In this document: piece by piece, positions 22,290 to 31,310 of the stretch
How positions within the stretch are numbered: the first letter of the stretch is position 1
Layout of the letters: each line of letters opens with the position of its first letter
From: Ornithodoros turicata
Taxonomy: Eukaryota; Arthropoda; Arachnida; Ixodida; Argasidae
Assembly: GCF_037126465.1 (NCBI RefSeq)
Contig: NC_088204.1
Location: 21,954,804-22,018,803 of the forward strand
Reading direction: 5' to 3'
Length of the DNA: 64,000 bases
The notes under the pieces: generated by a model
Database searches by the model: none
What the model was told of the DNA's origin: nothing
The model's input: only the letters and a program-made list of their open reading frames with translations
Made by a program: the position numbers and the translations under genes

Positions 22290-22420
22290 TGCGCCTAATG
22301 CGACAAAATAATTGGAGATGAAAGAAGGAAATCACTGAAAAGGATAGCCAGCTGTAGGACTCGAACCCACATCTTCTGGATTACCGGTCCAGGGTTCTAT
22401 ACCAGTTGAGCTAAGCTAAC
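22290..22420 (-). mobile_element. tRNA-like SINE or tRNA retropseudogene
   Basis: Positions 22,347-22,420 (minus, 74 nt) fold as a tRNA. The acceptor GTTAGCT pairs with AGCTGGC, the anticodon stem is CTGGA/TCCAG around loop CCGGTAA, and the T arm contains GGGTTCGAGTCC. The loop would give anticodon GGT (Thr), but position 33 is C rather than U and the D stem has a mismatch. Minus-strand sequence continues TATCCTTTTCAGTGATTTCC without CCA processing context. I associate this unit with a repetitive tick tRNA-like sequence. Probably a SINE and not a functional tRNA gene. Confidence 0.6.
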
Positions 22421-22572
22421 ACTTTTTTTTCTCCAAGGGGGTTGTCATCTCAAGGGACAAACGAACGACTCTCTCATTCATCCCACTTTCACTCTTATAT
22501 GTTCCCTCACTCATACACACATTCATACGACGTGATCGACGCAAGCGGCATCTACTGAACATGATGGTAGGC

Positions 22573-22885
22573 CATGGAGGAAGGAAAATAAGGAGGGAGT
22601 GTGACGTCATTTTGCACGATTCCGGAAGTTTGGGTGAGGAGAAGCAACTGGGACAAACAATTCTCCTCTCCCAGCTCTCTAGCATCTCGCCGGGCGCCAC
22701 AAAACGCCATCTACGCCGGCAGCTGCCCCAGTTTGTTTGTCCCAGTTGTGGCGATGTCTCACCGCAGATTGGCTGCCTCCAGTCACCTGATCGATATGAC
22801 GCCCTCATGATGCGTCACTTCCACTACACTTTTGTGATTCGGAAAGAAACGGTCGTGCTCCCTCCTTAGTTTTCCTTCCTCCAAG
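22573..22885. mobile_element. Non-autonomous hAT-like MITE (CATGGAGGAAGG ends)
   Basis: Starts CATGGAGGAAGGAAAATAAG and ends in the inverse TAGTTTTCCTTCCTCCAAG. Perfect 8-bp duplications TGGTAGGC lie at 22,565-22,572 and 22,886-22,893. The interior holds a GGGACAAACAA pair in inverse orientation. At 313 bp it is non-coding. Confidence 0.88.
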
Positions 22886-22893
22886 TGGTAGGC

Positions 22894-23720
22894 ACTCGAG
22901 GCGTTGTAAGTATTTGTCCCTTCTATGTGTGCGTGTTCCAGCCTCAGAACATCAATTACCATCATGTTCAAAATAATTCGATCGCGCACTTGCCGCCTAT
23001 GTCACCTAAAATGATTTAACGTCCCCCGAAATGCCTCACCCATATTTCTTTAATTCGTACTCAACGCAAATTCAACGAAAAACCCAAAAGCAAAGCCGGT
23101 GTTCTTCCTTTCTATTTTGTTACCGTGTAACGACGGATGAAGATAGTAGGGAGTTCTAGTAGATTACAACAGTATTCACGATAACAGTTCCGAAAAAAAT
23201 AAGCCAATCGCACTACACTTCTTTCACTTTACTGACATCACATTCCTGACCTTGGGTTTGACAGCTTACTTTATCATATCCTCTTCTTGGGTGGGAACAC
23301 GATTCGTTAGGCACACTAAAACTCCCTAGCTTGTTGAATGTCCGATACGTTATGGATTCGTGTTCTTATTTCACATGAATGCATATTTTGTTCATGAATG
23401 CAGATTTGCAGGTCGTAATTTATGCGACCAGCCCCTCCACGTAATTTTTTTTTATATTCCGCATTTGTTTACTCGAAAGAACAAAGTTGCACAAATCGAT
23501 ATCAACCATATCAACGCGCCCACAGTATAATGGCAACTCATGGTCTTACTTCATCAGACAACTATGATTACGCCCAGAGTATGGTTTTGAAATTTGTTGT
23601 AGCGCCAGATGCTGGTATCGTAATATTCAGAACCTGATAGCCGACGTGTGTCCCTCCGAGTGAACTAATAAAAGCTCTGAAGTGACGCCGGGGACGTACA
23701 GGATGCGGCGATACACGCGA
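22894..23720. other. No gene recognised
   Basis: AT-rich sequence with short ORFs and no recognised motif or element ends. Confidence 0.35.
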
Positions 23721-23736
23721 ACACAATAGAATTGGC

Positions 23737-23814
23737 TAAGTCGTCTGGGGTAGCCAGTCTGACTTCGTCGGGACTTACGTTCACATTTTTTTTCTTCCTC
23801 TATCACATCACATC
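23737..23814 (+). mobile_element. Short retroposon, family T, with 16-bp target duplication
   Basis: ACACAATAGAATTGGC occurs at 23,721-23,736 and again at 23,815-23,830, flanking 78 bp. The insert contains GGGGTAGCCAGTCTGACTTC and ends in a CATCACATCAC tail. It is the inverse of the unit at 40,831-40,970. A long perfect TSD plus a short-repeat tail indicates target-primed insertion of a 5'-truncated non-LTR element or SINE. Confidence 0.85.
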
Positions 23815-23830
23815 ACACAATAGAATTGGC

Positions 23831-25376
23831 CCTTTGATCATGCCATCGCTAAGCAATTACCGAACGCCGTCATTATATCACATGTTATACGTTCCACATA
23901 CCAGACTTGTGAGGTGTGGTATCACCTCCGTGTCCCAGCTCGCACTTGTTATACAGAGTAGAGGCGTGTGGTCGCTGATGTACACGGGTTTTGCACCAGA
24001 GTCGCCCATGTTCTCGCTCACCTAACTTCAAGAGATACTTCTCCAAGCACACTCCACACATCTCTGAAATGTCGCGCGCACTCCGGCGTATCTGTATAGG
24101 CCTGCGGTAAGTCTTGGCTTGTGGTGACTTGAAAAGCGAAAGTATCTGGTCAAAAACAAACAGATGTTATGACGATGGGTGAGGAGATTTGACACCCATT
24201 GTGGCTCACTACGCCAGTGCAGGCTGGTTTCGTGTGAGATGAAATTTTGAAGTGATTCGGGCGATTTGGGTGAATAATGATCTGGTCAGGCCCTTCTCGG
24301 AACATGGATATCTTTTTTGTGTTTTTTGTTTTCAATAATGAAAGGGTCAAGCGGAGAGTAAGTATCATGGAGGGAGTAGAGAGAGTGAAGGCCATGCGAC
24401 GCCAGACAAGTTCCGGAGTCACGCTTTCTTGAGCGTGCCCATTCTGCATTAAAGTAGAAAGAAAGAGTTCTATCACTGTCTCTGTCTTTTAATGCGTGAG
24501 TCCTCGCTACGCAAGAATCGCGGCGTGGTCTGTCTGTCTAGCCAGGCGCGGCGCGCATGCGCGGTGAGTGAAGAGGGAAGGAGAGGGCGCGTGGAGAGTG
24601 CGACGCGTGGCGCCGGCGCGTCGGCACTGCCAAGGGGATGAAACTCGCGAGTTCCTTTGCAGAATAAAGTGAGGCGCTGCGAGCTTTTCGCATCATCAAA
24701 CGTCATGAAACGCCAGAATCTTTACGTCGAAGCGTGACTTCTCAACCCTCACCAGTCCAATGGCTCCTGTGGCCGCTCCCCCGTTATACGAGTGCTGATT
24801 GGTCGGTTTGAAATTATGAACTTTCCGTGGCACGCGCAAGCGGGTGACGCCCTGTCGGCGGTGCCGGAGCAACTCGGCATAAAGTTTCGAAATATGGTGG
24901 GTGCGGCAGGGACGCCAGCAAAGCATCTATGCCGGTACCGCTTTGGATGGTTTTTAGTGTCCTTGTCCGGACGTCCCCTTAACATGTTGTCGACATTGAC
25001 TCTGAAAAACTCGGGGACTCTTGGATACTTCTGCAAGCCAATTCAGTGATAGATAAGTGGAAGGCAGGTCTGCTTCGCTTGCTTGGCGCGACAACGATTC
25101 AAGAAGGACCAATACTGAATTTTTCCGCTAACCACTCGATGACAGGTAAGCTAGTTCCTATTCCATTCTCCCGTTTAGCATAGCATAGCACCACACCTGT
25201 GGCATATGCGCAGCATTTCGGCAAGTGGAATTTTTGGTTTTCACGTTTCTTATTCCTATTCTGATATTCATTGCTCAGGTGTAAGCACTAAAGTCATACC
25301 TGCTTCAGAAAAGCATCTACATGGATAAGGCACCTGAGCGGTTGGAGCATCTTCATATCTTTCGGCACACCAGCTG
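23831..25376. other. No gene recognised
   Basis: Includes a GC-rich block at about 24,520-24,700 with CGCGCATGCGCGG and CGCGTGGCGCCGGCGCG, and an open stretch at 24,749-25,049 on both strands. No domain was recognised and no transposon ends were found. The GC-rich block could be a promoter or first exon but nothing decides this. Confidence 0.35.
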
Positions 25377-25703
25377 CACAAGAGTAGTATGTGGTCTGGT
25401 CGAGGGAGACCAGTTGAGAATCCTAGGCGCGTTTATTGACCCCTGGGCCTACTTCACTCGCGAATTTTTTGCCGCGCGTAGCGGGCGGCGCGTGTGCGGA
25501 GGGTTGTCCGTGCGCTGACCGCCGGGGGGGGGGGGGGGAGGGCTGCGCTTGCGCTTATCTTGCGTATTGTCGTTATATTGTCGTATATCGTTGCGTATTC
25601 AGCCTGGGCCAACTTCTTTCGCCATTTTTCTGCCTGGGCCAACTTCACTCACATTTTTTGTTACAACAGGTGTGCGGTGGGCGATTTACATTCAAGTATA
25701 AAC

Positions 25704-25967
25704 ATGCAAAGGATAGCCATACACAAAAGTACAAGTGAAAATATATTTATTCAAGTCAATAGTGCCAGGAATTATGTTGTGACTCTGTGTGGAGGAGAAA
25801 AACCCAGCCAAAAACCTGAAGCAGAAGAAACACAATACAATGCACATAACAAAGAATATACTTATTACAGGTACGATACAATAGCATTGAAGAGGTATCA
25901 CACATCAAACAAAATATTTTTTATTAACGGTAATCATACACACAAGTTTTCAATGAATCAGAATTAA
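25704..25967 (+). CDS. Hypothetical small protein, left-arm copy (87 aa)
   Basis: Start chosen at MQRIAIHKST because the right-arm counterpart shares this methionine. The shared core includes RNYVVTLCGGEKPSQ and KEYTYYRYDTIALKRYHTSN. The two copies agree for about 70 residues and then diverge in frame at the C terminus. A TTTTTTGTTACAACAG stretch just upstream resembles a 3' splice acceptor, so an upstream exon is possible. No family recognised. No signal peptide or membrane segment is evident. Confidence 0.45.
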   Translation: MQRIAIHKSTSENIFIQVNSARNYVVTLCGGEKPSQKPEAEETQYNAHNKEYTYYRYDTIALKRYHTSNKIFFINGNHTHKFSMNQN

Positions 25968-26990
25968 AATGGGATAGCACATTTCATCAAAAAAGATATT
26001 CTTATTCAATACGATTACAATCAAAATTAGGAGTTTAGTTATAAAATGTCTGAGACGTGAGCACCATCATTGCAACAGTGGAGCTTTAATTACAAGTTCT
26101 GATAGATGTAGGTAATTTCGAGCACAATATGGAAGCTAAGTTGGGTATTCCAACATGACAGAAATTTAATTAATCAGTTTCTTATGAAGCGAATAGCACA
26201 GACATCAGGAAATAATTCGAATCAACACGATCAACAGATAGCATTAACATAGAACCAAACCGACATATCCTCCAACATGTAGGGAAATAATAGCCAAACT
26301 ATACCATATCAAAAGAAGAAACGGACACCACATTTAATCAAACAAGATATTCTTAATCAATATGGTTACAATCAAAATTACAAGTGATATTATAAAAAGT
26401 CTAATATTCCTATACGTGACCACCATCATTGCAATAGCGGAATTTTAATTACAAGTGCCAATAGATGTATGTAATTAATTGCGAACAGCAGAGACCCTGG
26501 GAGACCATGGGACACGAACGGCACGACGACAAGAAGGGCACGAGCACAAGAGGAAATAAAATCTATAACAAAGGACACCACATTTAATCAATATGATTAC
26601 AATCAAAATTACAAGTTGTATTATAAAAAGTCTAATATTTCTATACGTGACCACCATCAGTGCAACAGCGGGATTTTAATTACAAGTGCCGATAGATGTA
26701 TGTAATTAATTGCGAACAGCAGAGACCCTGGGAGACCATGGGACACGAACGACATGACGACAAGAACGACACGAACACAAGAGGAAATAAAATCTATAAC
26801 AAAGGACACTACATTTAATCAAAGAAGATATTCTTAATCAATACGATTACAATCAAAATTACAAGTTTTATTATAACAAGTCTGAGTCGCGATCACTATT
26901 ATCGCAACACTAATAATTTCCTCATTATCATGCTTCTTGTTAAGTGTTTTAAGTAATTTCAAGCACAATAGGGGATCTAAGTTGCATATA
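25965..26990. repeat. Subterminal direct repeats in the left arm
   Basis: GATTACAATCAAAATTACAAG or a close variant recurs near 26,020, 26,363, 26,595 and 26,850, spaced about 240-340 bp. Each copy is preceded by a TTTAATCA-type block and followed by TTATAAAAAGTC and a GACCACCATC-TTGCAAC block. A GCAGAGACCCTGGGAGACCA block occurs at about 26,485 and 26,727. The right arm has three copies near 40,720, 41,090 and 41,475. Nothing coding is evident. Confidence 0.7.
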
Positions 26991-27540
26991 TTTTGTTCCA
27001 ACATGGCACAGCTTTTAATTAATCAATTTCGTATTAAGTGAATAGCGCAGACGTAAGGAAATAATCAGAAACAACACGCTCAACAGATAGCATTAATAGA
27101 GAGCCAAACCTGCGCATCATCCAACACGTAACAGATAGAGGCAGGAAAATAATAGCGAAACAATCTATCAAAACGAGAAACCTTACAAATTTAATGCTGT
27201 GACTAGCACAGGCTTAGCGATGAAGAACAGAGGAACACTCTAAGCGGCACGTTCTCCAACACGTAAACAACAACAGAGGAAAATAATCTGTCATTGAACC
27301 ATCATAAAATCATCTTCGTGACTTAATCTAATCAAACATCATACAATTTTCATTCTAACGAACGCTACAAACCTTACATTGATGGAGGCATCCAACACAC
27401 CAGCATGGTACAATGTAAGAGGATCTCAGTTTTTCTTCAAAGCCGGGCGACATTATCTTTCTGTCTATACGACCAAAGCGAAGCAACTGTGCATGCTTTA
27501 TCACTCAAAGGGTAGGCGGTAAAGCACTATTCCTTCTTTC

Positions 27541-28240
27541 AGCAAACAGGGGGGGGGGATATAGGTTTATTGCAAAGAGAAAAAAACAGACAAAGAGGGG
27601 AAAGGTCAGCCTGGCTCCAAAAGCCGTCTTGCTATTCCCGCGTAAAAAAAAGAGAAAGAAAAGAGGCGCAGTCACAGGCTCAGCGCGAGCCCTGTGTCAG
27701 TCAGTTCGGATCTGTGAGGCTCAGGTTTGGATGAGCTCAGATCCTGCTCTGATCCGCCAGGAGAATGGGGGCGATGAGGTTTTCAAGGCCTAGGATCGAT
27801 TGAACTTCTGTGAGAACGGTGCAGTTAGGGCACGCAGTAACTATGGCCTTAATTGCGGCGAACAGCAGTTTTAATATGACCGATGCGACGTCTTCGCCGC
27901 GTGTTCGGTCTAGGGCGGCACGGGATGAGGGGGACGGGGATTGGGTGTTACTTGGCATGGCAGGTGCAGGATGCTTAGCCGCTGTGCGCTTTGAAGCGGC
28001 CGCTCGAGGATCGCGCGGCGGGAGCGGAGGGTAGTCGCTGTCCGCCCACGAGGGATGCTTCTCAGGGGCAGGGCTGTTGGTAGGCGGATGGCGGGAACCC
28101 GTTATACTTGGCGGGGTAGACGCGCGCTTCTTTTTTGGCTTCCTCTTGCGTTCAGCCTTCCTGACTGCTACCAGGGCTTCTTTTTAGCTGCTCGTAGAGC
28201 GGGAGCAAACAGGACGCTCTCAAGGTCAGATAAGATGGTA
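27541..28240 (-). pseudogene. LINE ORF1-derived retrocopy, left-arm copy (contains a 73-aa open frame at 27,737-27,958)
   Basis: Read on the minus strand it encodes SYKEAL...VRKAERKRKPKKKR, then WADSDYPPLP, then a hydrophobic C-terminal segment ending LLADQSRI, in the style of a LINE ORF1 C-terminal region. The upstream zinc knuckles are absent. 3' of the stop there is a pyrimidine-rich stretch and AATAAA, then a G-run on the plus strand. It is GC-rich against an AT-rich arm. The copy in the other arm (39,346-40,015) is about 98-99% identical by eye, closer than the rest of the arms. It resembles an ORF1-only non-autonomous retroelement. Confidence 0.6.
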
Positions 28241-28902
28241 CAAAAATAATTTTTGTAATATATTTTGTAATATCTTGCAATAGAAAGGTCTATATAGATG
28301 AACCACACAGAAATATCATATGTGAAATGCAACTCAGAAATATGAGGCATTCCCAAATCAGAGATTATTTTTACTAATGTCAGTCGAGTGAACAATTGAA
28401 ACAAATACAAGACAATAATTATTTCAGGAAGTAACTTTCCAACTCATAGAATATCAATCGAGTGAACACCTGAAACAAGCTCAAAACAAACTTTCATCAA
28501 TAATTAATTCAGACAAATCATTTCTTAGCAAGGAGTGTGAATACACCACAGAATCTGTACAGAAACTTGTCTTTTTCAATGAATAAACAGGATCAACGAG
28601 TTGGATTCAAGCGATAAAGTGTGTGATGAAAGCCGACGACCTCAACACCAACATCAAGTTAGGGAAGGGAGGATTCTTGCGCGGTCTTGTACATAGAATC
28701 ATTGAAAGCACACGTTTTTTCTTACTCATCATATCTTTTTGTAAATCAATTTTCATAATTGTCACGGCAGGTGGATATTAATAACATTCTAAACCAGATA
28801 GCATAATAAATTTTTAAACAATAAAATGAGCATAGATATGCTTTTAAATAAGTGTAGAGGCACACTCGAAAATAGAACAGACAATTGCTATACATTGAAG
28901 AG

Positions 28903-29181
28903 ATGGACGGATTTTGTTCTCGTTACCATAAGTCATGGGAAGATGTGATAAAAAACTGCTTCGAAAAGGAAGAGCCGCGAAACAATTCCATTATCACTGC
29001 ATTTCAATACATCCTAGACATGGTCGTATTCGGAGATGTGGTACAAACTACAGAATTGAAGGTGCAAAAATTTGTATGCCGAATCTACAATAGTTATAAA
29101 AATATCTGCACATTAACATTGGAAGGGCCACTGGGATTGATAGCGGAGTTTTTGAGGTTAGCTAATAAAGAATTGAAATAG
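28903..29181 (+). CDS. Hypothetical small protein, left-arm copy (92 aa)
   Basis: Start chosen at MDGFCSRYHKSW because the mirrored copy has the same methionine, while the upstream in-frame start in this arm (28,885) is not needed. The protein looks largely helical, with AFQYILDMVVFGD and GPLGLIAEFLRLANKELK. No family recognised. Compared with the right-arm copy I count nine replacement and one silent difference and no indel, so there is no sign of purifying selection between the arms. First in a row of small ORFs on this strand. Confidence 0.5.
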   Translation: MDGFCSRYHKSWEDVIKNCFEKEEPRNNSIITAFQYILDMVVFGDVVQTTELKVQKFVCRIYNSYKNICTLTLEGPLGLIAEFLRLANKELK

Positions 29182-29211
29182 ACTAGACCAGATGTAATTG
29201 TAATCATTGCA

Positions 29212-29334
29212 ATGGGCATCGCATTCATCAAGAAAGCAGTGAGATCAAATTATCATATACAAGCGGTCTATATTGCACGATTCATTACGGATTTGTTGAA
29301 ATTACACCTAACTATTGAGATGGAAAGTACATAA
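29212..29334 (+). CDS. Hypothetical short ORF, left-arm copy (40 aa)
   Basis: Starts MGIAFIKKAV and ends LTIEMEST, 30 bp after the 92-aa ORF. The inverse copy at 38,035-38,157 keeps start, stop and length with three replacements. It is amphipathic and basic at the N terminus. Coding status rests only on conservation in both arms and the tight spacing. Confidence 0.35.
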   Translation: MGIAFIKKAVRSNYHIQAVYIARFITDLLKLHLTIEMEST

Positions 29335-29405
29335 AAAATCTTATCACATGATATGTTCTACTACCACGGCTACGTAATTATTTTCTTCTACCAGTTCTTG
29401 CGACG

Positions 29406-29756
29406 ATGTCGAATGAGCAGAAGTTCAGTATTGTTGTGCAAGGTCTGATGTATCATCACTTATTGAAACTCAACCAGCATATCAACTGCGGTGGATCACC
29501 GGACGATTTTCATCTAATACTGTCGTACTGTACGCCATTCAAAAATCTCCATACAAAGAAAGGAAACATCAATAAGAGATTGTGCAAGTTGGTCGCAACA
29601 AAGTGCAAGTTGCTGAAGCGATACAACTACGGCGACAACGTGTCGATTGCATTAATCAACGCTGGATTCAAGCGACCAATAATGAGACATCATTATATAA
29701 TGCATTCTGAATTCATCAATCAAGAAAACAAACGAAAACTTCAGAGTTTGGAATAG
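29406..29756 (+). CDS. Hypothetical basic protein, left-arm copy (116 aa)
   Basis: Starts MSNEQKFSIVVQGLMYHHLL; lysine-, arginine- and histidine-rich, with KKGNINKRLCK and a C-terminal NKRKLQSLE. No family recognised. The right-arm copy is one residue shorter through a 3-bp in-frame indel (29,525 region) and otherwise keeps the frame. I count about twelve replacements against four silent changes, roughly neutral. It may bind nucleic acid given its charge, but that is a guess. Confidence 0.5.
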   Translation: MSNEQKFSIVVQGLMYHHLLKLNQHINCGGSPDDFHLILSYCTPFKNLHTKKGNINKRLCKLVATKCKLLKRYNYGDNVSIALINAGFKRPIMRHHYIMHSEFINQENKRKLQSLE

Positions 29757-29868
29757 GACAATTGTAATTTATCGAAATAAACAAGCGTATAACTGAAATA
29801 ATAAATGTAATCTCTGTCATCAATATAATGAATTCTACGCATCGCAATGAAAACAGTTTGTATTTAGC

Positions 29869-30042
29869 ATGGTTAGATTGAGAACAATGATTGCTAAGGA
29901 AACGAATATTCCACACTATGTGCAAGAATTCTCATATGGAATCAGAACTGACCATCAAATAGGTTTTACCCGACTACACTCTGTACAACTTCGACACCCG
30001 GATGATAGAATTGCCGGAGAAGGATCAGTCATTGAGATTTAG
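29869..30042 (+). CDS. Hypothetical short ORF, left-arm copy (57 aa)
   Basis: Starts MVRLRTMIAKETNIPHYVQE and ends AGEGSVIEI. The mirrored copy at 37,330-37,503 keeps start, stop and length and differs at two residues plus one silent site. It is the fourth ORF in the same direction between 28.9 and 30.0 kb. No family recognised. Confidence 0.4.
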   Translation: MVRLRTMIAKETNIPHYVQEFSYGIRTDHQIGFTRLHSVQLRHPDDRIAGEGSVIEI

Positions 30043-31310
30043 AGGCATGATACATCACTTTTTGTTTAATAAAGAGGATCACTAATCTTTTGCGAAAACT
30101 TGAAAAGCATGACGTGCAGGCGAAGTCTACATTTCTAATCACGTAATCTTCGTAACACACGGCACAAAAACGTATATGAGATAAATTCTAAGTGGCAACC
30201 AGATTTTAGGAGAAGCGAATCACACAACTGCCATCATGATTGTTTAACCAATACACAATGAGGATGAGCACTATGCATAAACACAATGGAACATATGTAA
30301 TCTTAATTATAATAAGCAAATCAGCACAGGTGGCTAGTTCCATCTCAAATCGAACAATCCGGTACACTTGATGTCTAGAATGAACGGGTGAAAAATATAT
30401 GTTGAAGCCATCGGTGAGTTAGGAGAAATAAACGCTTTCGGAATTCTCTGCGCTGCCCGGTTCGGGAAATAGGAGAGGAGGAAAAAACGGCCTTTCAGAA
30501 GACGGTGTCATCTCGCGCAGGTTTGAGCGTTCTCTACAAGGCTATTTATTGTAGCATTGTAGTAATTTCTTGATCTGGCTTTAGACCATCTAGGGCACAA
30601 TAGGCTCCTGGGTTGGCAGTGCTGTGTCGGTTTTTGTTTGTCTGCAAAAAAAATATCGAAGTTGACTCAAAGCGCCGAAATGCTCCATATTCACTGCAAC
30701 TTTACGGGCGATATAAAAAACGGATAAGATTGAGCTTTACTCCGTTTAATTTGTCATTCATGGGGCTATCAAATTATATATAATTTGTCACCCTACTCTG
30801 TCAGGAACATAAGTGATACCTCTTTAAGTAGCACCATACCACCGAAAAATGACGAATTTCGGAAGCCTTTATCTAAAAAAGCCCACCAAAAACTTTCCTC
30901 TAAAATTTTATATGTTGTAGGTAGTCCCTTGGACTATGCACAGAAGAAAAATCAAAATTCGGACTTGATCGGTAGGCGCGCTGTAAATTTTTTGTCACCC
31001 CTATACGCGGAGCGCATTCAAGGGGTGACGCTGTGTCCCGCGTGTTGTAAAATCGAATTTTCCAAAGGGTCTTTCAACTTCTGTCTTCACATGAAAACTA
31101 ATTGCTAGCATTTGAAGCCGTTGTGAGCGTTTGCGTTCATAACAGTGTTGTAAGCGCTGAATGTAGATTGTGGAGCAACCAGATGTGGTCGCATTTTTTG
31201 CGGGATGTCACACATGCATTGCAAGTGTTGGGAGTCCGTGAAGAAATGCTTTAGAATACTTTTGCGTCTTTATAAGAGGTATATTTGTCCACAGTGCTCA
31301 TATCGAAGCA

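Larger units (their letters stand above)
25383..31310 (+). repeat. Left arm of the giant inverted repeat
   Basis: Homologous to 34,455-42,085 in inverse orientation. By eye the coding stretches differ by about 4-5%. Near the tip CCTGGGCC-ACTTC occurs three times (25,442, 25,602, 25,632). The innermost shared block (31,000-31,310) has GCGGGATGTCACACATGCAT, also seen inverted near 34,550-34,570. This arm has one extra repeat unit of about 240 bp at 26,475-26,815. Confidence 0.85.

Noticed and set aside
22347..22420. A functional tRNA-Thr (GGT) gene
   Set aside because: Position 33 is C instead of U, the D stem has a mismatch, and the unit looks like a repetitive tRNA-derived SINE.
27810..28034. 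The ORF antisense to the ORF1 retrocopy, identical in both arms
   Set aside because: It is the reverse strand of the GC-rich ORF1 segment. Its identity between arms reflects DNA identity, not its own coding.
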